Below are positions 35,816-50,800 of a stretch of DNA of 64,000 nucleotides, one piece after another. The stretch is from Apostichopus japonicus (taxonomy: Eukaryota > Echinodermata > Holothuroidea > Aspidochirotida > Stichopodidae), in NCBI RefSeq assembly GCF_037975245.1, contig NC_092575.1, positions 18,111,841 through 18,175,840 of the forward strand. Reading direction: 5' to 3'. The notes below the pieces were generated by a model, which was given only the letters and a program-made list of their open reading frames with translations, did no database searches and was not told where the DNA came from. The position numbers and the translations under genes are program-made. Each line of letters opens with the position of its first letter. Within the stretch, counting starts at the first letter, position 1.

Positions 35816-38800
35816 TTATACGGTCTCTGGAAGTTTAAGTATTAGAAACGAACATAGATTTATATCAACTGCTGTCGTGGCGCGGTTGGTTGCTCTGTAC
35901 CTCGAGAGCGTGACGTATTTTGGATCGCGGGCTCGAGACCAGGTGGGGGCAGTTTGCTTTTGCCGCGATCTTATACGGTCTCTGGAAGTTTAAGTATTAG
36001 AAACGAACATAGATTTATATCAACTGCTGTCGTGGCGCGGTTGGTTGCTCTGTACCTCGAGAGCGTGACGTATTTTTGGATCGCGGGCTCGAGACCAGGT
36101 GGGGGCAGTTTGCTTTTGCCGCGATCTTATACGGTCTCTGGAAGTTTAAGTATTAGAAACGAACATAGATTTATATCAACTGCTGTCGTGGCGCGGTTGG
36201 TTGCTCTGTACCTCGAGAGCGTGACGTATTTTTGGATCGCGGGCTCGAGACCAGGTGGGGGCAGTTTGCTTTTGCCGCGATCTTATACGGTCTCTGGAAG
36301 TTTAAGTATTAGAAACGAACATAGATTTATATCAACTGCTGTCGTGGCGCGGTTGGTTGCTCTGTACCTCGAGAGCGTGACGTATTTTTGGATCGCGGGC
36401 TCGAGACCAGGTGGGGGCAGTTTGCTTTTGCCGCGATCTTATACGGTCTCTGGAAGTTTAAGTATTAGAAACGAACATAGATTTATATCAACTGCTGTCG
36501 TGGCGCGGTTGGTTGCTCTGTACCTCGAGAGCGTGACGTATTTTGGATCGCGGGCTCGAGACCAGGTGGGGGCAGTTTGCTTTTGCCGCGATCTTATACG
36601 GTCTCTGGAAGTTTAAGTATTAGAAACGAACATAGATTTATATCAACTGCTGTCGTGGCGCGGTTGGTTGCTCTGTACCTCGAGAGCGTGACGTATTTTT
36701 GGATCGCGGGCTCGAGACCAGGTGGGGGCAGTTTGCTTTTGCCGCGATCTTATACGGTCTCTGGAAGTTTAAGTATTAGAAACGAACATAGATTTATATC
36801 AACTGCTGTCGTGGCGCGGTTGGTTGCTCTGTACCTCGAGAGCGTGACGTATTTTGGATCGCGGGCTCGAGACCAGGTGGGGGCAGTTTGCTTTTGCCGC
36901 GATCTTATACGGTCTCTGGAAGTTTAAGTATTAGAAACGAACATAGATTTATATCAACTGCTGTCGTGGCGCGGTTGGGTTGCTCTGTACCTCGAGAGCG
37001 TGACGTATTTTGGATCGCGGGGCTCGAGACCAGGTGGGGGCAGTTTGCTTTTGCCGCGATCTTATACGGTCTCTGGAAGTTTAAGTATTAGAAACGAACA
37101 TAGATTTATATCAACTGCTGTCGTGGCGCGGTTGGTTGCTCTGTACCTCGAGAGCGTGACGTATTTTGGATCGCGGGCTCGAGACCAGGTGGGGGCAGTT
37201 TGCTTTTGCCGCGATCTTATACGGTCTCTGGAAGTTTAAGTATTAGAAACGAACATAGATTTATATCAACTGCTGTCGTGGCGCGGTTGGTTGCTCTGTA
37301 CCTCGAGAGCGTGACGTATTTTGGATCGCGGGCTCGAGACCAGGTGGGGGCAGTTTGCTTTTGCCGCGATCTTATACGGGTCTCTGGAAGTTTAAGTATT
37401 AGAAACGAACATAGATTTATATCAACTGCTGTCGTGGCGCGGTTGGTTGCTCTGTACCTCGAGAGCGTGACGTATTTTGGATCGCGGGCTCGAGACCAGG
37501 TGGGGGGCAGTTTGCTTTTGCCGCGATCTTATACGGTCTCTGGAAGTTTAAGTATTAGAAACGAACATAGATTTATATCAACTGCTGTCGTGGCGCGGTT
37601 GGTTGCTCTGTACCTCGAGAGCGTGACGTATTTTGGATCGCGGGCTCGAGACCAGGTGGGGGCAGTTTGCTTTTGCCGCGATCTTATACGGTCTCTGGAA
37701 GTTTAAGTATTAGAAACGAACATAGATTTATATCAACTGCTGTCGTGGCGCGGTTGGTTGCTCTGTACCTCGAGAGCGTGACGTATTTTGGATCGCGGGC
37801 TCGAGACCAGGTGGGGGCAGTTTGCTTTTGCGCGATCTTATACGGTCTCTGGAAGTTTAAGTATTAGAAACGAACATAGATTTATATCAACTGCTGTCGT
37901 GGCGCGGTTGGTTGCTCTGTACCTCGAGAGCGTGACGTATTTTGGATCGCGGGCTCGAGACCAGGTGGGGGCAGTTTGCTTTTGCCGCGATCTTATACGG
38001 TCTCTGGAAGTTTAAGTATTAGAAACGAACATAGATTTATATCAACTGCTGTCGTGGCGCGGTTGGTTGCTCTGTACCTCGAGAGCGTGACGTATTTTTG
38101 GATCGCGGGCTCGAGACCAGGTGGGGGCAGTTTGCTTTTGCCGCGATCTTATACGGTCTCTGGAAGTTTAAGTATTAGAAACGAACATAGATTTATATCA
38201 ACTGCTGTCGTGGCGCGGTTGGTTGCTCTGTACCTCGAGAGCGTGACGTATTTTGGATCGCGGGCTCGAGACCAGGTGGGGGCAGTTTGCTTTTGCCGCG
38301 ATCTTATACGGTCTCTGGAAGTTTAAGTATTAGAAACGAACATAGATTTATATCAACTGCTGTCGTGGCGCGGTTGGTTGCTCTGTACCTCGAGAGCGTG
38401 ACGTATTTTTGGATCGCGGGCTCGAGACCAGGTGGGGGCAGTTTGCTTTTGCCGCGATCTTATACGGTCTCTGGAAGTTTAAGTATTAGAAACGAACATA
38501 GATTTATATCAACTGCTGTCGTGGCGCGGTTGGTTGCTCTGTACCTCGAGAGCGTGACGTATTTTTGGATCGCGGGCTCGAGACCAGGTGGGGGGCAGTT
38601 TGCTTTTGCCGCGATCTTATACGGTCTCTGGAAGTTTAAGTATTAGAAACGAACATAGATTTATATCAACTGCTGTCGTGGCGCGGTTGGTTGCTCTGTA
38701 CCTCGAGAGCGTGACGTATTTTTGGATCGCGGGCTCGAGACCAGGTGGGGGCAGTTTGCTTTTGCCGCGATCTTATACGGTCTCTGGAAGTTTAAGTATT

Positions 38801-41800
38801 AGAAACGAACATAGATTTATATCAACTGCTGTCGTGGCGCGGTTGGTTGCTCTGTACCTCGAGAGCGTGACGTATTTTTGGATCGCGGGCTCGAGACCAG
38901 GTGGGGGCAGTTTGCTTTTGCCGCGATCTTATACGGTCTCTGGAAGTTTAAGTATTAGAAACGAACATAGATTTATATCAACTGCTGTCGTGGCGCGGTT
39001 GGTTGCTCTGTACCTCGAGAGCGTGACGTATTTTTGGATCGCGGGCTCGAGACCAGGTGGGGGCAGTTTGCTTTTGCCGCGATCTTATACGGTCTCTGGA
39101 AGTTTAAGTATTAGAAACGAACATAGATTTATATCAACTGCTGTCGTGGCGCGGTTGGTTGCTCTGTACCTCGAGAGCGTGACGTATTTTGGATCGCGGG
39201 CTCGAGACCAGGTGGGGGCAGTTTGCTTTTGCCGCGATCTTATACGGTCTCTGGAAGTTTAAGTATTAGAAACGAACATAGATTTATATCAACTGCTGTC
39301 GTGGCGCGGTTGGTTGCTCTGTACCTCGAGAGCGTGACGTATTTTTGGATCGCGGGCTCGAGACCAGGTGGGGGCAGTTTGCTTTTGCCGCGATCTTATA
39401 CGGTCTCTGGAAGTTTAAGTATTAGAAACGAACATAGATTTATATCAACTGCTGTCGTGGCGCGGTTGGTTGCTCTGTACCTCGAGAGCGTGACGTATTT
39501 TTGGATCGCGGGCTCGAGACCAGGTGGGGGCAGTTTGCTTTTGCCGCGATCTTATACGGTCTCTGGAAGTTTAAGTATTAGAAACGAACATAGATTTATA
39601 TCAACTGCTGTCGTGGCGCGGTTGGTTGCTCTGTACCTCGAGAGCGTGACGTATTTTTGGATCGCGGGCTCGAGACCAGGTGGGGGCAGTTTGCTTTTGC
39701 CGCGATCTTATACGGTCTCTGGAAGTTTAAGTATTAGAAACGAACATAGATTTATATCAACTGCTGTCGTGGCGCGGTTGGTTGCTCTGTACCTCGAGAG
39801 CGTGACGTATTTTTGGATCGCGGGCTCGAGACCAGGTGGGGGCAGTTTGCTTTTGCCGCGATCTTATACGGTCTCTGGAAGTTTAAGTATTAGAAACGAA
39901 CATAGATTTATATCAACTGCTGTCGTGGCGCGGTTGGTTGCTCTGTACCTCGAGAGCGTGACGTATTTTGGATCGCGGGCTCGAGACCAGGTGGGGGCAG
40001 TTTGCTTTTGCCGCGATCTTATACGGTCTCTGGAAGTTTAAGTATTAGAAACGAACATAGATTTATATCAACTGCTGTCGTGGCGCGGTTGGTTGCTCTG
40101 TACCTCGAGAGCGTGACGTATTTTTGGATCGCGGGCTCGAGACCAGGTGGGGGCAGTTTGCTTTTGCCGCGATCTTATACGGTCTCTGGAAGTTTAAGTA
40201 TTAGAAACGAACATAGATTTATATCAACTGCTGTCGTGGCGCGGTTGGTTGCTCTGTACCTCGAGAGCGTGACGTATTTTGGATCGCGGGCTCGAGACCA
40301 GGTGGGGGCAGTTTGCTTTTGCCGCGATCTTATACGGTCTCTGGAAGTTTAAGTATTAGAAACGAACATAGATTTATATCAACTGCTGTCGTGGCGCGGT
40401 TGGTTGCTCTGTACCTCGAGAGCGTGACGTATTTTGGATCGCGGGCTCGAGACCAGGTGGGGGCAGTTTGCTTTTGCCGCGATCTTATACGGTCTCTGGA
40501 AGTTTAAGTATTAGAAACGAACATAGATTTATATCAACTGCTGTCGTGGCGCGGTTGGTTGCTCTGTACCTCGAGAGCGTGACGTATTTTGGATCGCGGG
40601 CTCGAGACCAGGTGGGGGCAGTTTGCTTTTGCCGCGATCTTATACGGTCTCTGGAAGTTTAAGTATTAGAAACGAACATAGATTTATATCAACTGCTGTC
40701 GTGGCGCGGTTGGTTGCTCTGTACCTCGAGAGCGTGACGTATTTTTGGATCGCGGGCTCGAGACCAGGTGGGGGCAGTTTGCTTTTGCCGCGATCTTATA
40801 CGGTCTCTGGAAGTTTAAGTATTAGAAACGAACATAGATTTATATCAACTGCTGTCGTGGCGCGGTTGGTTGCTCTGTACCTCGAGAGCGTGACGTATTT
40901 TGGATCGCGGGCTCGAGACCAGGTGGGGGCAGTTTGCTTTTGCCGCGATCTTATACGGTCTCTGGAAGTTTAAGTATTAGAAACGAACATAGATTTATAT
41001 CAACTGCTGTCGTGGCGCGGTTGGTTGCTCTGTACCTCGAGAGCGTGACGTATTTTGGATCGCGGGCTCGAGACCAGGTGGGGGCAGTTTGCTTTTGCCG
41101 CGATCTTATACGGTCTCTGGAAGTTTAAGTATTAGAAACGAACATAGATTTATATCAACTGCTGTCGTGGCGCGGTTGGTTGCTCTGTACCTCGAGAGCG
41201 TGACGTATTTTGGATCGCGGGCTCGAGACCAGGTGGGGGCAGTTTGCTTTTGCCGCGATCTTATACGGTCTCTGGAAGTTTAAGTATTAGAAACGAACAT
41301 AGATTTATATCAACTGCTGTCGTGGCGCGGTTGGTTGCTCTGTACCTCGAGAGCGTGACGTATTTTGGATCGCGGGCTCGAGACCAGGTGGGGGCAGTTT
41401 GCTTTTGCCGCGATCTTATACGGTCTCTGGAAGTTTAAGTATTAGAAACGAACATAGATTTATATCAACTGCTGTCGTGGCGCGGTTGGTTGCTCTGTAC
41501 CTCGAGAGCGTGACGTATTTTTGGATCGCGGGCTCGAGACCAGGTGGGGGCAGTTTGCTTTTGCCGCGATCTTATACGGTCTCTGGAAGTTTAAGTATTA
41601 GAAACGAACATAGATTTATATCAACTGCTGTCGTGGCGCGGTTGGTTGCTCTGTACCTCGAGAGCGTGACGTATTTTTGGATCGCGGGCTCGAGACCAGG
41701 TGGGGGCAGTTTGCTTTTGCCGCGATCTTATACGGTCTCTGGAAGTTTAAGTATTAGAAACGAACATAGATTTATATCAACTGCTGTCGTGGCGCGGTTG

Positions 41801-44800
41801 GTTGCTCTGTACCTCGAGAGCGTGACGTATTTTGGATCGCGGGCTCGAGACCAGGTGGGGGCAGTTTGCTTTTGCCGCGATCTTATACGGTCTCTGGAAG
41901 TTTAAGTATTAGAAACGAACATAGATTTATATCAACTGCTGTCGTGGCGCGGTTGGTTGCTCTGTACCTCGAGAGCGTGACGTATTTTTGGATCGCGGGC
42001 TCGAGACCAGGTGGGGGCAGTTTGCTTTTGCCGCGATCTTATACGGTCTCTGGAAGTTTAAGTATTAGAAACGAACATAGATTTATATCAACTGCTGTCG
42101 TGGCGCGGTTGGTTGCTCTGTACCTCGAGAGCGTGACGTATTTTGGATCGCGGGCTCGAGACCAGGTGGGGGCAGTTTGCTTTTGCCGCGATCTTATACG
42201 GTCTCTGGAAGTTTAAGTATTAGAAACGAACATAGATTTATATCAACTGCTGTCGTGGCGCGGTTGGTTGCTCTGTACCTCGAGAGCGTGACGTATTTTG
42301 GATCGCGGGCTCGAGACCAGGTGGGGGCAGTTTGCTTTTGCCGCGATCTTATACGGTCTCTGGAAGTTTAAGTATTAGAAACGAACATAGATTTATATCA
42401 ACTGCTGTCGTGGCGCGGTTGGTTGCTCTGTACCTCGAGAGCGTGACGTATTTTGGATCGCGGGCTCGAGACCAGGTGGGGGCAGTTTGCTTTTGCCGCG
42501 ATCTTATACGGTCTCTGGAAGTTTAAGTATTAGAAACGAACATAGATTTATATCAACTGCTGTCGTGGCGCGGTTGGTTGCTCTGTACCTCGAGAGCGTG
42601 ACGTATTTTGGATCGCGGGCTCGAGACCAGGTGGGGGCAGTTTGCTTTTGCCGCGATCTTATACGGTCTCTGGAAGTTTAAGTATTAGAAACGAACATAG
42701 ATTTATATCAACTGCTGTCGTGGCGCGGTTGGTTGCTCTGTACCTCGAGAGCGTGACGTATTTTTGGATCGCGGGCTCGAGACCAGGTGGGGGCAGTTTG
42801 CTTTTGCCGCGATCTTATACGGTCTCTGGAAGTTTAAGTATTAGAAACGAACATAGATTTATATCAACTGCTGTCGTGGCGCGGTTGGTTGCTCTGTACC
42901 TCGAGAGCGTGACGTATTTTGGATCGCGGGCTCGAGACCAGGTGGGGGCAGTTTGCTTTTGCCGCGATCTTATACGGTCTCTGGAAGTTTAAGTATTAGA
43001 AACGAACATAGATTTATATCAACTGCTGTCGTGGCGCGGTTGGTTGCTCTGTACCTCGAGAGCGTGACGTATTTTGGATCGCGGGCTCGAGACCAGGTGG
43101 GGGCAGTTTGCTTTTGCCGCGATCTTATACGGTCTCTGGAAGTTTAAGTATTAGAAACGAACATAGATTTATATCAACTGCTGTCGTGGCGCGGTTGGTT
43201 GCTCTGTACCTCGAGAGCGTGACGTATTTTGGATCGCGGGCTCGAGACCAGGTGGGGGCAGTTTGCTTTTGCCGCGATCTTATACGGTCTCTGGAAGTTT
43301 AAGTATTAGAAACGAACATAGATTTATATCAACTGCTGTCGTGGCGCGGTTGGTTGCTCTGTACCTCGAGAGCGTGACGTATTTTGGATCGCGGGCTCGA
43401 GACCAGGTGGGGGCAGTTTGCTTTTGCCGCGATCTTATACGGTCTCTGGAAGTTTAAGTATTAGAAACGAACATAGATTTATATCAACTGCTGTCGTGGC
43501 GCGGTTGGTTGCTCTGTACCTCGAGAGCGTGACGTATTTTTGGATCGCGGGCTCGAGACCAGGTGGGGGCAGTTTGCTTTTGCCGCGATCTTATACGGTC
43601 TCTGGAAGTTTAAGTATTAGAAACGAACATAGATTTATATCAACTGCTGTCGTGGCGCGGTTGGTTGCTCTGTACCTCGAGAGCGTGACGTATTTTTGGA
43701 TCGCGGGCTCGAGACCAGGTGGGGGCAGTTTGCTTTTGCCGCGATCTTATACGGTCTCTGGAAGTTTAAGTATTAGAAACGAACATAGATTTATATCAAC
43801 TGCTGTCGTGGCGCGGTTGGTTGCTCTGTACCTCGAGAGCGTGACGTATTTTTGGATCGCGGGCTCGAGACCAGGTGGGGGCAGTTTGCTTTTGCCGCGA
43901 TCTTATACGGTCTCTGGAAGTTTAAGTATTAGAAACGAACATAGATTTATATCAACTGCTGTCGTGGCGCGGTTGGTTGCTCTGTACCTCGAGAGCGTGA
44001 CGTATTTTTGGATCGCGGGCTCGAGACCAGGTGGGGGCAGTTTGCTTTTGCCGCGATCTTATACGGTCTCTGGAAGTTTAAGTATTAGAAACGAACATAG
44101 ATTTATATCAACTGCTGTCGTGGCGCGGTTGGTTGCTCTGTACCTCGAGAGCGTGACGTATTTTTGGATCGCGGGCTCGAGACCAGGTGGGGGCAGTTTG
44201 CTTTTGCCGCGATCTTATACGGTCTCTGGAAGTTTAAGTATTAGAAACGAACATAGATTTATATCAACTGCTGTCGTGGCGCGGTTGGTTGCTCTGTACC
44301 TCGAGAGCGTGACGTATTTTGGATCGCGGGCTCGAGACCAGGTGGGGGCAGTTTGCTTTTGCCGCGATCTTATACGGTCTCTGGAAGTTTAAGTATTAGA
44401 AACGAACATAGATTTATATCAACTGCTGTCGTGGCGCGGTTGGTTGCTCTGTACCTCGAGAGCGTGACGTATTTTTGGATCGCGGGCTCGAGACCAGGTG
44501 GGGGCAGTTTGCTTTTGCCGCGATCTTATACGGTCTCTGGAAGTTTAAGTATTAGAAACGAACATAGATTTATATCAACTGCTGTCGTGGCGCGGTTGGT
44601 TGCTCTGTACCTCGAGAGCGTGACGTATTTTGGATCGCGGGCTCGAGACCAGGTGGGGGCAGTTTGCTTTTGCCGCGATCTTATACGGTCTCTGGAAGTT
44701 TAAGTATTAGAAACGAACATAGATTTATATCAACTGCTGTCGTGGCGCGGTTGGTTGCTCTGTACCTCGAGAGCGTGACGTATTTTGGATCGCGGGCTCG

Positions 44801-47800
44801 AGACCAGGTGGGGGCAGTTTGCTTTTGCCGCGATCTTATACGGTCTCTGGAAGTTTAAGTATTAGAAACGAACATAGATTTATATCAACTGCTGTCGTGG
44901 CGCGGTTGGTTGCTCTGTACCTCGAGAGCGTGACGTATTTTGGATCGCGGGCTCGAGACCAGGTGGGGGCAGTTTGCTTTTGCCGCGATCTTATACGGTC
45001 TCTGGAAGTTTAAGTATTAGAAACGAACATAGATTTATATCAACTGCTGTCGTGGCGCGGTTGGTTGCTCTGTACCTCGAGAGCGTGACGTATTTTGGAT
45101 CGCGGGCTCGAGACCAGGTGGGGGCAGTTTGCTTTTGCCGCGATCTTATACGGTCTCTGGAAGTTTAAGTATTAGAAACGAACATAGATTTATATCAACT
45201 GCTGTCGTGGCGCGGTTGGTTGCTCTGTACCTCGAGAGCGTGACGTATTTTGGATCGCGGGCTCGAGACCAGGTGGGGGCAGTTTGCTTTTGCCGCGATC
45301 TTATACGGTCTCTGGAAGTTTAAGTATTAGAAACGAACATAGATTTATATCAACTGCTGTCGTGGCGCGGTTGGTTGCTCTGTACCTCGAGAGCGTGACG
45401 TATTTTGGATCGCGGGCTCGAGACCAGGTGGGGGCAGTTTGCTTTTGCCGCGATCTTATACGGTCTCTGGAAGTTTAAGTATTAGAAACGAACATAGATT
45501 TATATCAACTGCTGTCGTGGCGCGGTTGGTTGCTCTGTACCTCGAGAGCGTGACGTATTTTGGATCGCGGGCTCGAGACCAGGTGGGGGCAGTTTGCTTT
45601 TGCCGCGATCTTATACGGTCTCTGGAAGTTTAAGTATTAGAAACGAACATAGATTTATATCAACTGCTGTCGTGGCGCGGTTGGTTGCTCTGTACCTCGA
45701 GAGCGTGACGTATTTTGGATCGCGGGCTCGAGACCAGGTGGGGGCAGTTTGCTTTTGCCGCGATCTTATACGGTCTCTGGAAGTTTAAGTATTAGAAACG
45801 AACATAGATTTATATCAACTGCTGTCGTGGCGCGGTTGGTTGCTCTGTACCTCGAGAGCGTGACGTATTTTTGGATCGCGGGCTCGAGACCAGGTGGGGG
45901 CAGTTTGCTTTTGCCGCGATCTTATACGGTCTCTGGAAGTTTAAGTATTAGAAACGAACATAGATTTATATCAACTGCTGTCGTGGCGCGGTTGGTTGCT
46001 CTGTACCTCGAGAGCGTGACGTATTTTTGGATCGCGGGCTCGAGACCAGGTGGGGGCAGTTTGCTTTTGCCGCGATCTTATACGGTCTCTGGAAGTTTAA
46101 GTATTAGAAACGAACATAGATTTATATCAACTGCTGTCGTGGCGCGGTTGGTTGCTCTGTACCTCGAGAGCGTGACGTATTTTTGGATCGCGGGCTCGAG
46201 ACCAGGTGGGGGCAGTTTGCTTTTGCCGCGATCTTATACGGTCTCTGGAAGTTTAAGTATTAGAAACGAACATAGATTTATATCAACTGCTGTCGTGGCG
46301 CGGTTGGTTGCTCTGTACCTCGAGAGCGTGACGTATTTTGGATCGCGGGCTCGAGACCAGGTGGGGGCAGTTTGCTTTTGCCGCGATCTTATACGGTCTC
46401 TGGAAGTTTAAGTATTAGAAACGAACATAGATTTATATCAACTGCTGTCGTGGCGCGGTTGGTTGCTCTGTACCTCGAGAGCGTGACGTATTTTGGATCG
46501 CGGGCTCGAGACCAGGTGGGGGCAGTTTGCTTTTGCCGCGATCTTATACGGTCTCTGGAAGTTTAAGTATTAGAAACGAACATAGATTTATATCAACTGC
46601 TGTCGTGGCGCGGTTGGTTGCTCTGTACCTCGAGAGCGTGACGTATTTTTGGATCGCGGGCTCGAGACCAGGTGGGGGCAGTTTGCTTTTGCCGCGATCT
46701 TATACGGTCTCTGGAAGTTTAAGTATTAGAAACGAACATAGATTTATATCAACTGCTGTCGTGGCGCGGTTGGTTGCTCTGTACCTCGAGAGCGTGACGT
46801 ATTTTGGATCGCGGGCTCGAGACCAGGTGGGGGCAGTTTGCTTTTGCCGCGATCTTATACGGTCTCTGGAAGTTTAAGTATTAGAAACGAACATAGATTT
46901 ATATCAACTGCTGTCGTGGCGCGGTTGGTTGCTCTGTACCTCGAGAGCGTGACGTATTTTGGATCGCGGGCTCGAGACCAGGTGGGGGCAGTTTGCTTTT
47001 GCCGCGATCTTATACGGTCTCTGGAAGTTTAAGTATTAGAAACGAACATAGATTTATATCAACTGCTGTCGTGGCGCGGTTGGTTGCTCTGTACCTCGAG
47101 AGCGTGACGTATTTTTGGATCGCGGGCTCGAGACCAGGTGGGGGCAGTTTGCTTTTGCCGCGATCTTATACGGTCTCTGGAAGTTTAAGTATTAGAAACG
47201 AACATAGATTTATATCAACTGCTGTCGTGGCGCGGTTGGTTGCTCTGTACCTCGAGAGCGTGACGTATTTTGGATCGCGGGCTCGAGACCAGGTGGGGGC
47301 AGTTTGCTTTTGCCGCGATCTTATACGGTCTCTGGAAGTTTAAGTATTAGAAACGAACATAGATTTATATCAACTGCTGTCGTGGCGCGGTTGGTTGCTC
47401 TGTACCTCGAGAGCGTGACGTATTTTGGATCGCGGGCTCGAGACCAGGTGGGGGCAGTTTGCTTTTGCCGCGATCTTATACGGTCTCTGGAAGTTTAAGT
47501 ATTAGAAACGAACATAGATTTATATCAACTGCTGTCGTGGCGCGGTTGGTTGCTCTGTACCTCGAGAGCGTGACGTATTTTGGATCGCGGGCTCGAGACC
47601 AGGTGGGGGCAGTTTGCTTTTGCCGCGATCTTATACGGTCTCTGGAAGTTTAAGTATTAGAAACGAACATAGATTTATATCAACTGCTGTCGTGGCGCGG
47701 TTGGTTGCTCTGTACCTCGAGAGCGTGACGTATTTTGGATCGCGGGCTCGAGACCAGGTGGGGGCAGTTTGCTTTTGCCGCGATCTTATACGGTCTCTGG

Positions 47801-50800
47801 AAGTTTAAGTATTAGAAACGAACATAGATTTATATCAACTGCTGTCGTGGCGCGGTTGGTTGCTCTGTACCTCGAGAGCGTGACGTATTTTGGATCGCGG
47901 GCTCGAGACCAGGTGGGGGCAGTTTGCTTTTGCCGCGATCTTATACGGTCTCTGGAAGTTTAAGTATTAGAAACGAACATAGATTTATATCAACTGCTGT
48001 CGTGGCGCGGTTGGTTGCTCTGTACCTCGAGAGCGTGACGTATTTTGGATCGCGGGCTCGAGACCAGGTGGGGGCAGTTTGCTTTTGCCGCGATCTTATA
48101 CGGTCTCTGGAAGTTTAAGTATTAGAAACGAACATAGATTTATATCAACTGCTGTCGTGGCGCGGTTGGTTGCTCTGTACCTCGAGAGCGTGACGTATTT
48201 TGGATCGCGGGCTCGAGACCAGGTGGGGGCAGTTTGCTTTTGCCGCGATCTTATACGGTCTCTGGAAGTTTAAGTATTAGAAACGAACATAGATTTATAT
48301 CAACTGCTGTCGTGGCGCGGTTGGTTGCTCTGTACCTCGAGAGCGTGACGTATTTTTGGATCGCGGGCTCGAGACCAGGTGGGGGCAGTTTGCTTTTGCC
48401 GCGATCTTATACGGTCTCTGGAAGTTTAAGTATTAGAAACGAACATAGATTTATATCAACTGCTGTCGTGGCGCGGTTGGTTGCTCTGTACCTCGAGAGC
48501 GTGACGTATTTTTGGATCGCGGGCTCGAGACCAGGTGGGGGCAGTTTGCTTTTGCCGCGATCTTATACGGTCTCTGGAAGTTTAAGTATTAGAAACGAAC
48601 ATAGATTTATATCAACTGCTGTCGTGGCGCGGTTGGTTGCTCTGTACCTCGAGAGCGTGACGTATTTTTGGATCGCGGGCTCGAGACCAGGTGGGGGCAG
48701 TTTGCTTTTGCCGCGATCTTATACGGTCTCTGGAAGTTTAAGTATTAGAAACGAACATAGATTTATATCAACTGCTGTCGTGGCGCGGTTGGTTGCTCTG
48801 TACCTCGAGAGCGTGACGTATTTTTGGATCGCGGGCTCGAGACCAGGTGGGGGCAGTTTGCTTTTGCCGCGATCTTATACGGTCTCTGGAAGTTTAAGTA
48901 TTAGAAACGAACATAGATTTATATCAACTGCTGTCGTGGCGCGGTTGGTTGCTCTGTACCTCGAGAGCGTGACGTATTTTTGGATCGCGGGCTCGAGACC
49001 AGGTGGGGGCAGTTTGCTTTTGCCGCGATCTTATACGGTCTCTGGAAGTTTAAGTATTAGAAACGAACATAGATTTATATCAACTGCTGTCGTGGCGCGG
49101 TTGGTTGCTCTGTACCTCGAGAGCGTGACGTATTTTTGGATCGCGGGCTCGAGACCAGGTGGGGGCAGTTTGCTTTTGCCGCGATCTTATACGGTCTCTG
49201 GAAGTTTAAGTATTAGAAACGAACATAGATTTATATCAACTGCTGTCGTGGCGCGGTTGGTTGCTCTGTACCTCGAGAGCGTGACGTATTTTTGGATCGC
49301 GGGCTCGAGACCAGGTGGGGGCAGTTTGCTTTTGCCGCGATCTTATACGGTCTCTGGAAGTTTAAGTATTAGAAACGAACATAGATTTATATCAACTGCT
49401 GTCGTGGCGCGGTTGGTTGCTCTGTACCTCGAGAGCGTGACGTATTTTGGATCGCGGGCTCGAGACCAGGTGGGGGCAGTTTGCTTTTGCCGCGATCTTA
49501 TACGGTCTCTGGAAGTTTAAGTATTAGAAACGAACATAGATTTATATCAACTGCTGTCGTGGCGCGGTTGGTTGCTCTGTACCTCGAGAGCGTGACGTAT
49601 TTTGGATCGCGGGCTCGAGACCAGGTGGGGGCAGTTTGCTTTTGCCGCGATCTTATACGGTCTCTGGAAGTTTAAGTATTAGAAACGAACATAGATTTAT
49701 ATCAACTGCTGTCGTGGCGCGGTTGGTTGCTCTGTACCTCGAGAGCGTGACGTATTTTGGATCGCGGGCTCGAGACCAGGTGGGGGCAGTTTGCTTTTGC
49801 CGCGATCTTATACGGTCTCTGGAAGTTTAAGTATTAGAAACGAACATAGATTTATATCAACTGCTGTCGTGGCGCGGTTGGTTGCTCTGTACCTCGAGAG
49901 CGTGACGTATTTTGGATCGCGGGCTCGAGACCAGGTGGGGGCAGTTTGCTTTTGCCGCGATCTTATACGGTCTCTGGAAGTTTAAGTATTAGAAACGAAC
50001 ATAGATTTATATCAACTGCTGTCGTGGCGCGGTTGGTTGCTCTGTACCTCGAGAGCGTGACGTATTTTGGATCGCGGGCTCGAGACCAGGTGGGGGCAGT
50101 TTGCTTTTGCCGCGATCTTATACGGTCTCTGGAAGTTTAAGTATTAGAAACGAACATAGATTTATATCAACTGCTGTCGTGGCGCGGTTGGTTGCTCTGT
50201 ACCTCGAGAGCGTGACGTATTTTGGATCGCGGGCTCGAGACCAGGTGGGGGCAGTTTGCTTTTGCCGCGATCTTATACGGTCTCTGGAAGTTTAAGTATT
50301 AGAAACGAACATAGATTTATATCAACTGCTGTCGTGGCGCGGTTGGTTGCTCTGTACCTCGAGAGCGTGACGTATTTTGGATCGCGGGCTCGAGACCAGG
50401 TGGGGGCAGTTTGCTTTTGCCGCGATCTTATACGGTCTCTGGAAGTTTAAGTATTAGAAACGAACATAGATTTATATCAACTGCTGTCGTGGCGCGGTTG
50501 GTTGCTCTGTACCTCGAGAGCGTGACGTATTTTGGATCGCGGGCTCGAGACCAGGTGGGGGCAGTTTGCTTTTGCCGCGATCTTATACGGTCTCTGGAAG
50601 TTTAAGTATTAGAAACGAACATAGATTTATATCAACTGCTGTCGTGGCGCGGTTGGTTGCTCTGTACCTCGAGAGCGTGACGTATTTTGGATCGCGGGCT
50701 CGAGACCAGGTGGGGGCAGTTTGCTTTTGCCGCGATCTTATACGGTCTCTGGAAGTTTAAGTATTAGAAACGAACATAGATTTATATCAACTGCTGTCGT

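Larger units (their letters stand above)
35322..38600 (+). repeat. Indel-bearing edge of array C beside the gap
   Basis: The first monomers after the gap carry small length errors relative to the consensus. GTGGCAG stands for GTGGGGGCAG at about 35,328, and one A is missing in TATTAGAACG at about 35,381. There is an extra T in GCGGTTTGG at about 35,420 and a missing T in AGATTATATC at about 35,551. Further extra G bases occur near 36,978, 37,021, 37,379, 37,503 and 38,591, with a missing C near 37,831. Most are in or next to homopolymers. Such changes at a contig end are typical of weakly polished consensus, but real decay is not excluded. Confidence 0.75.
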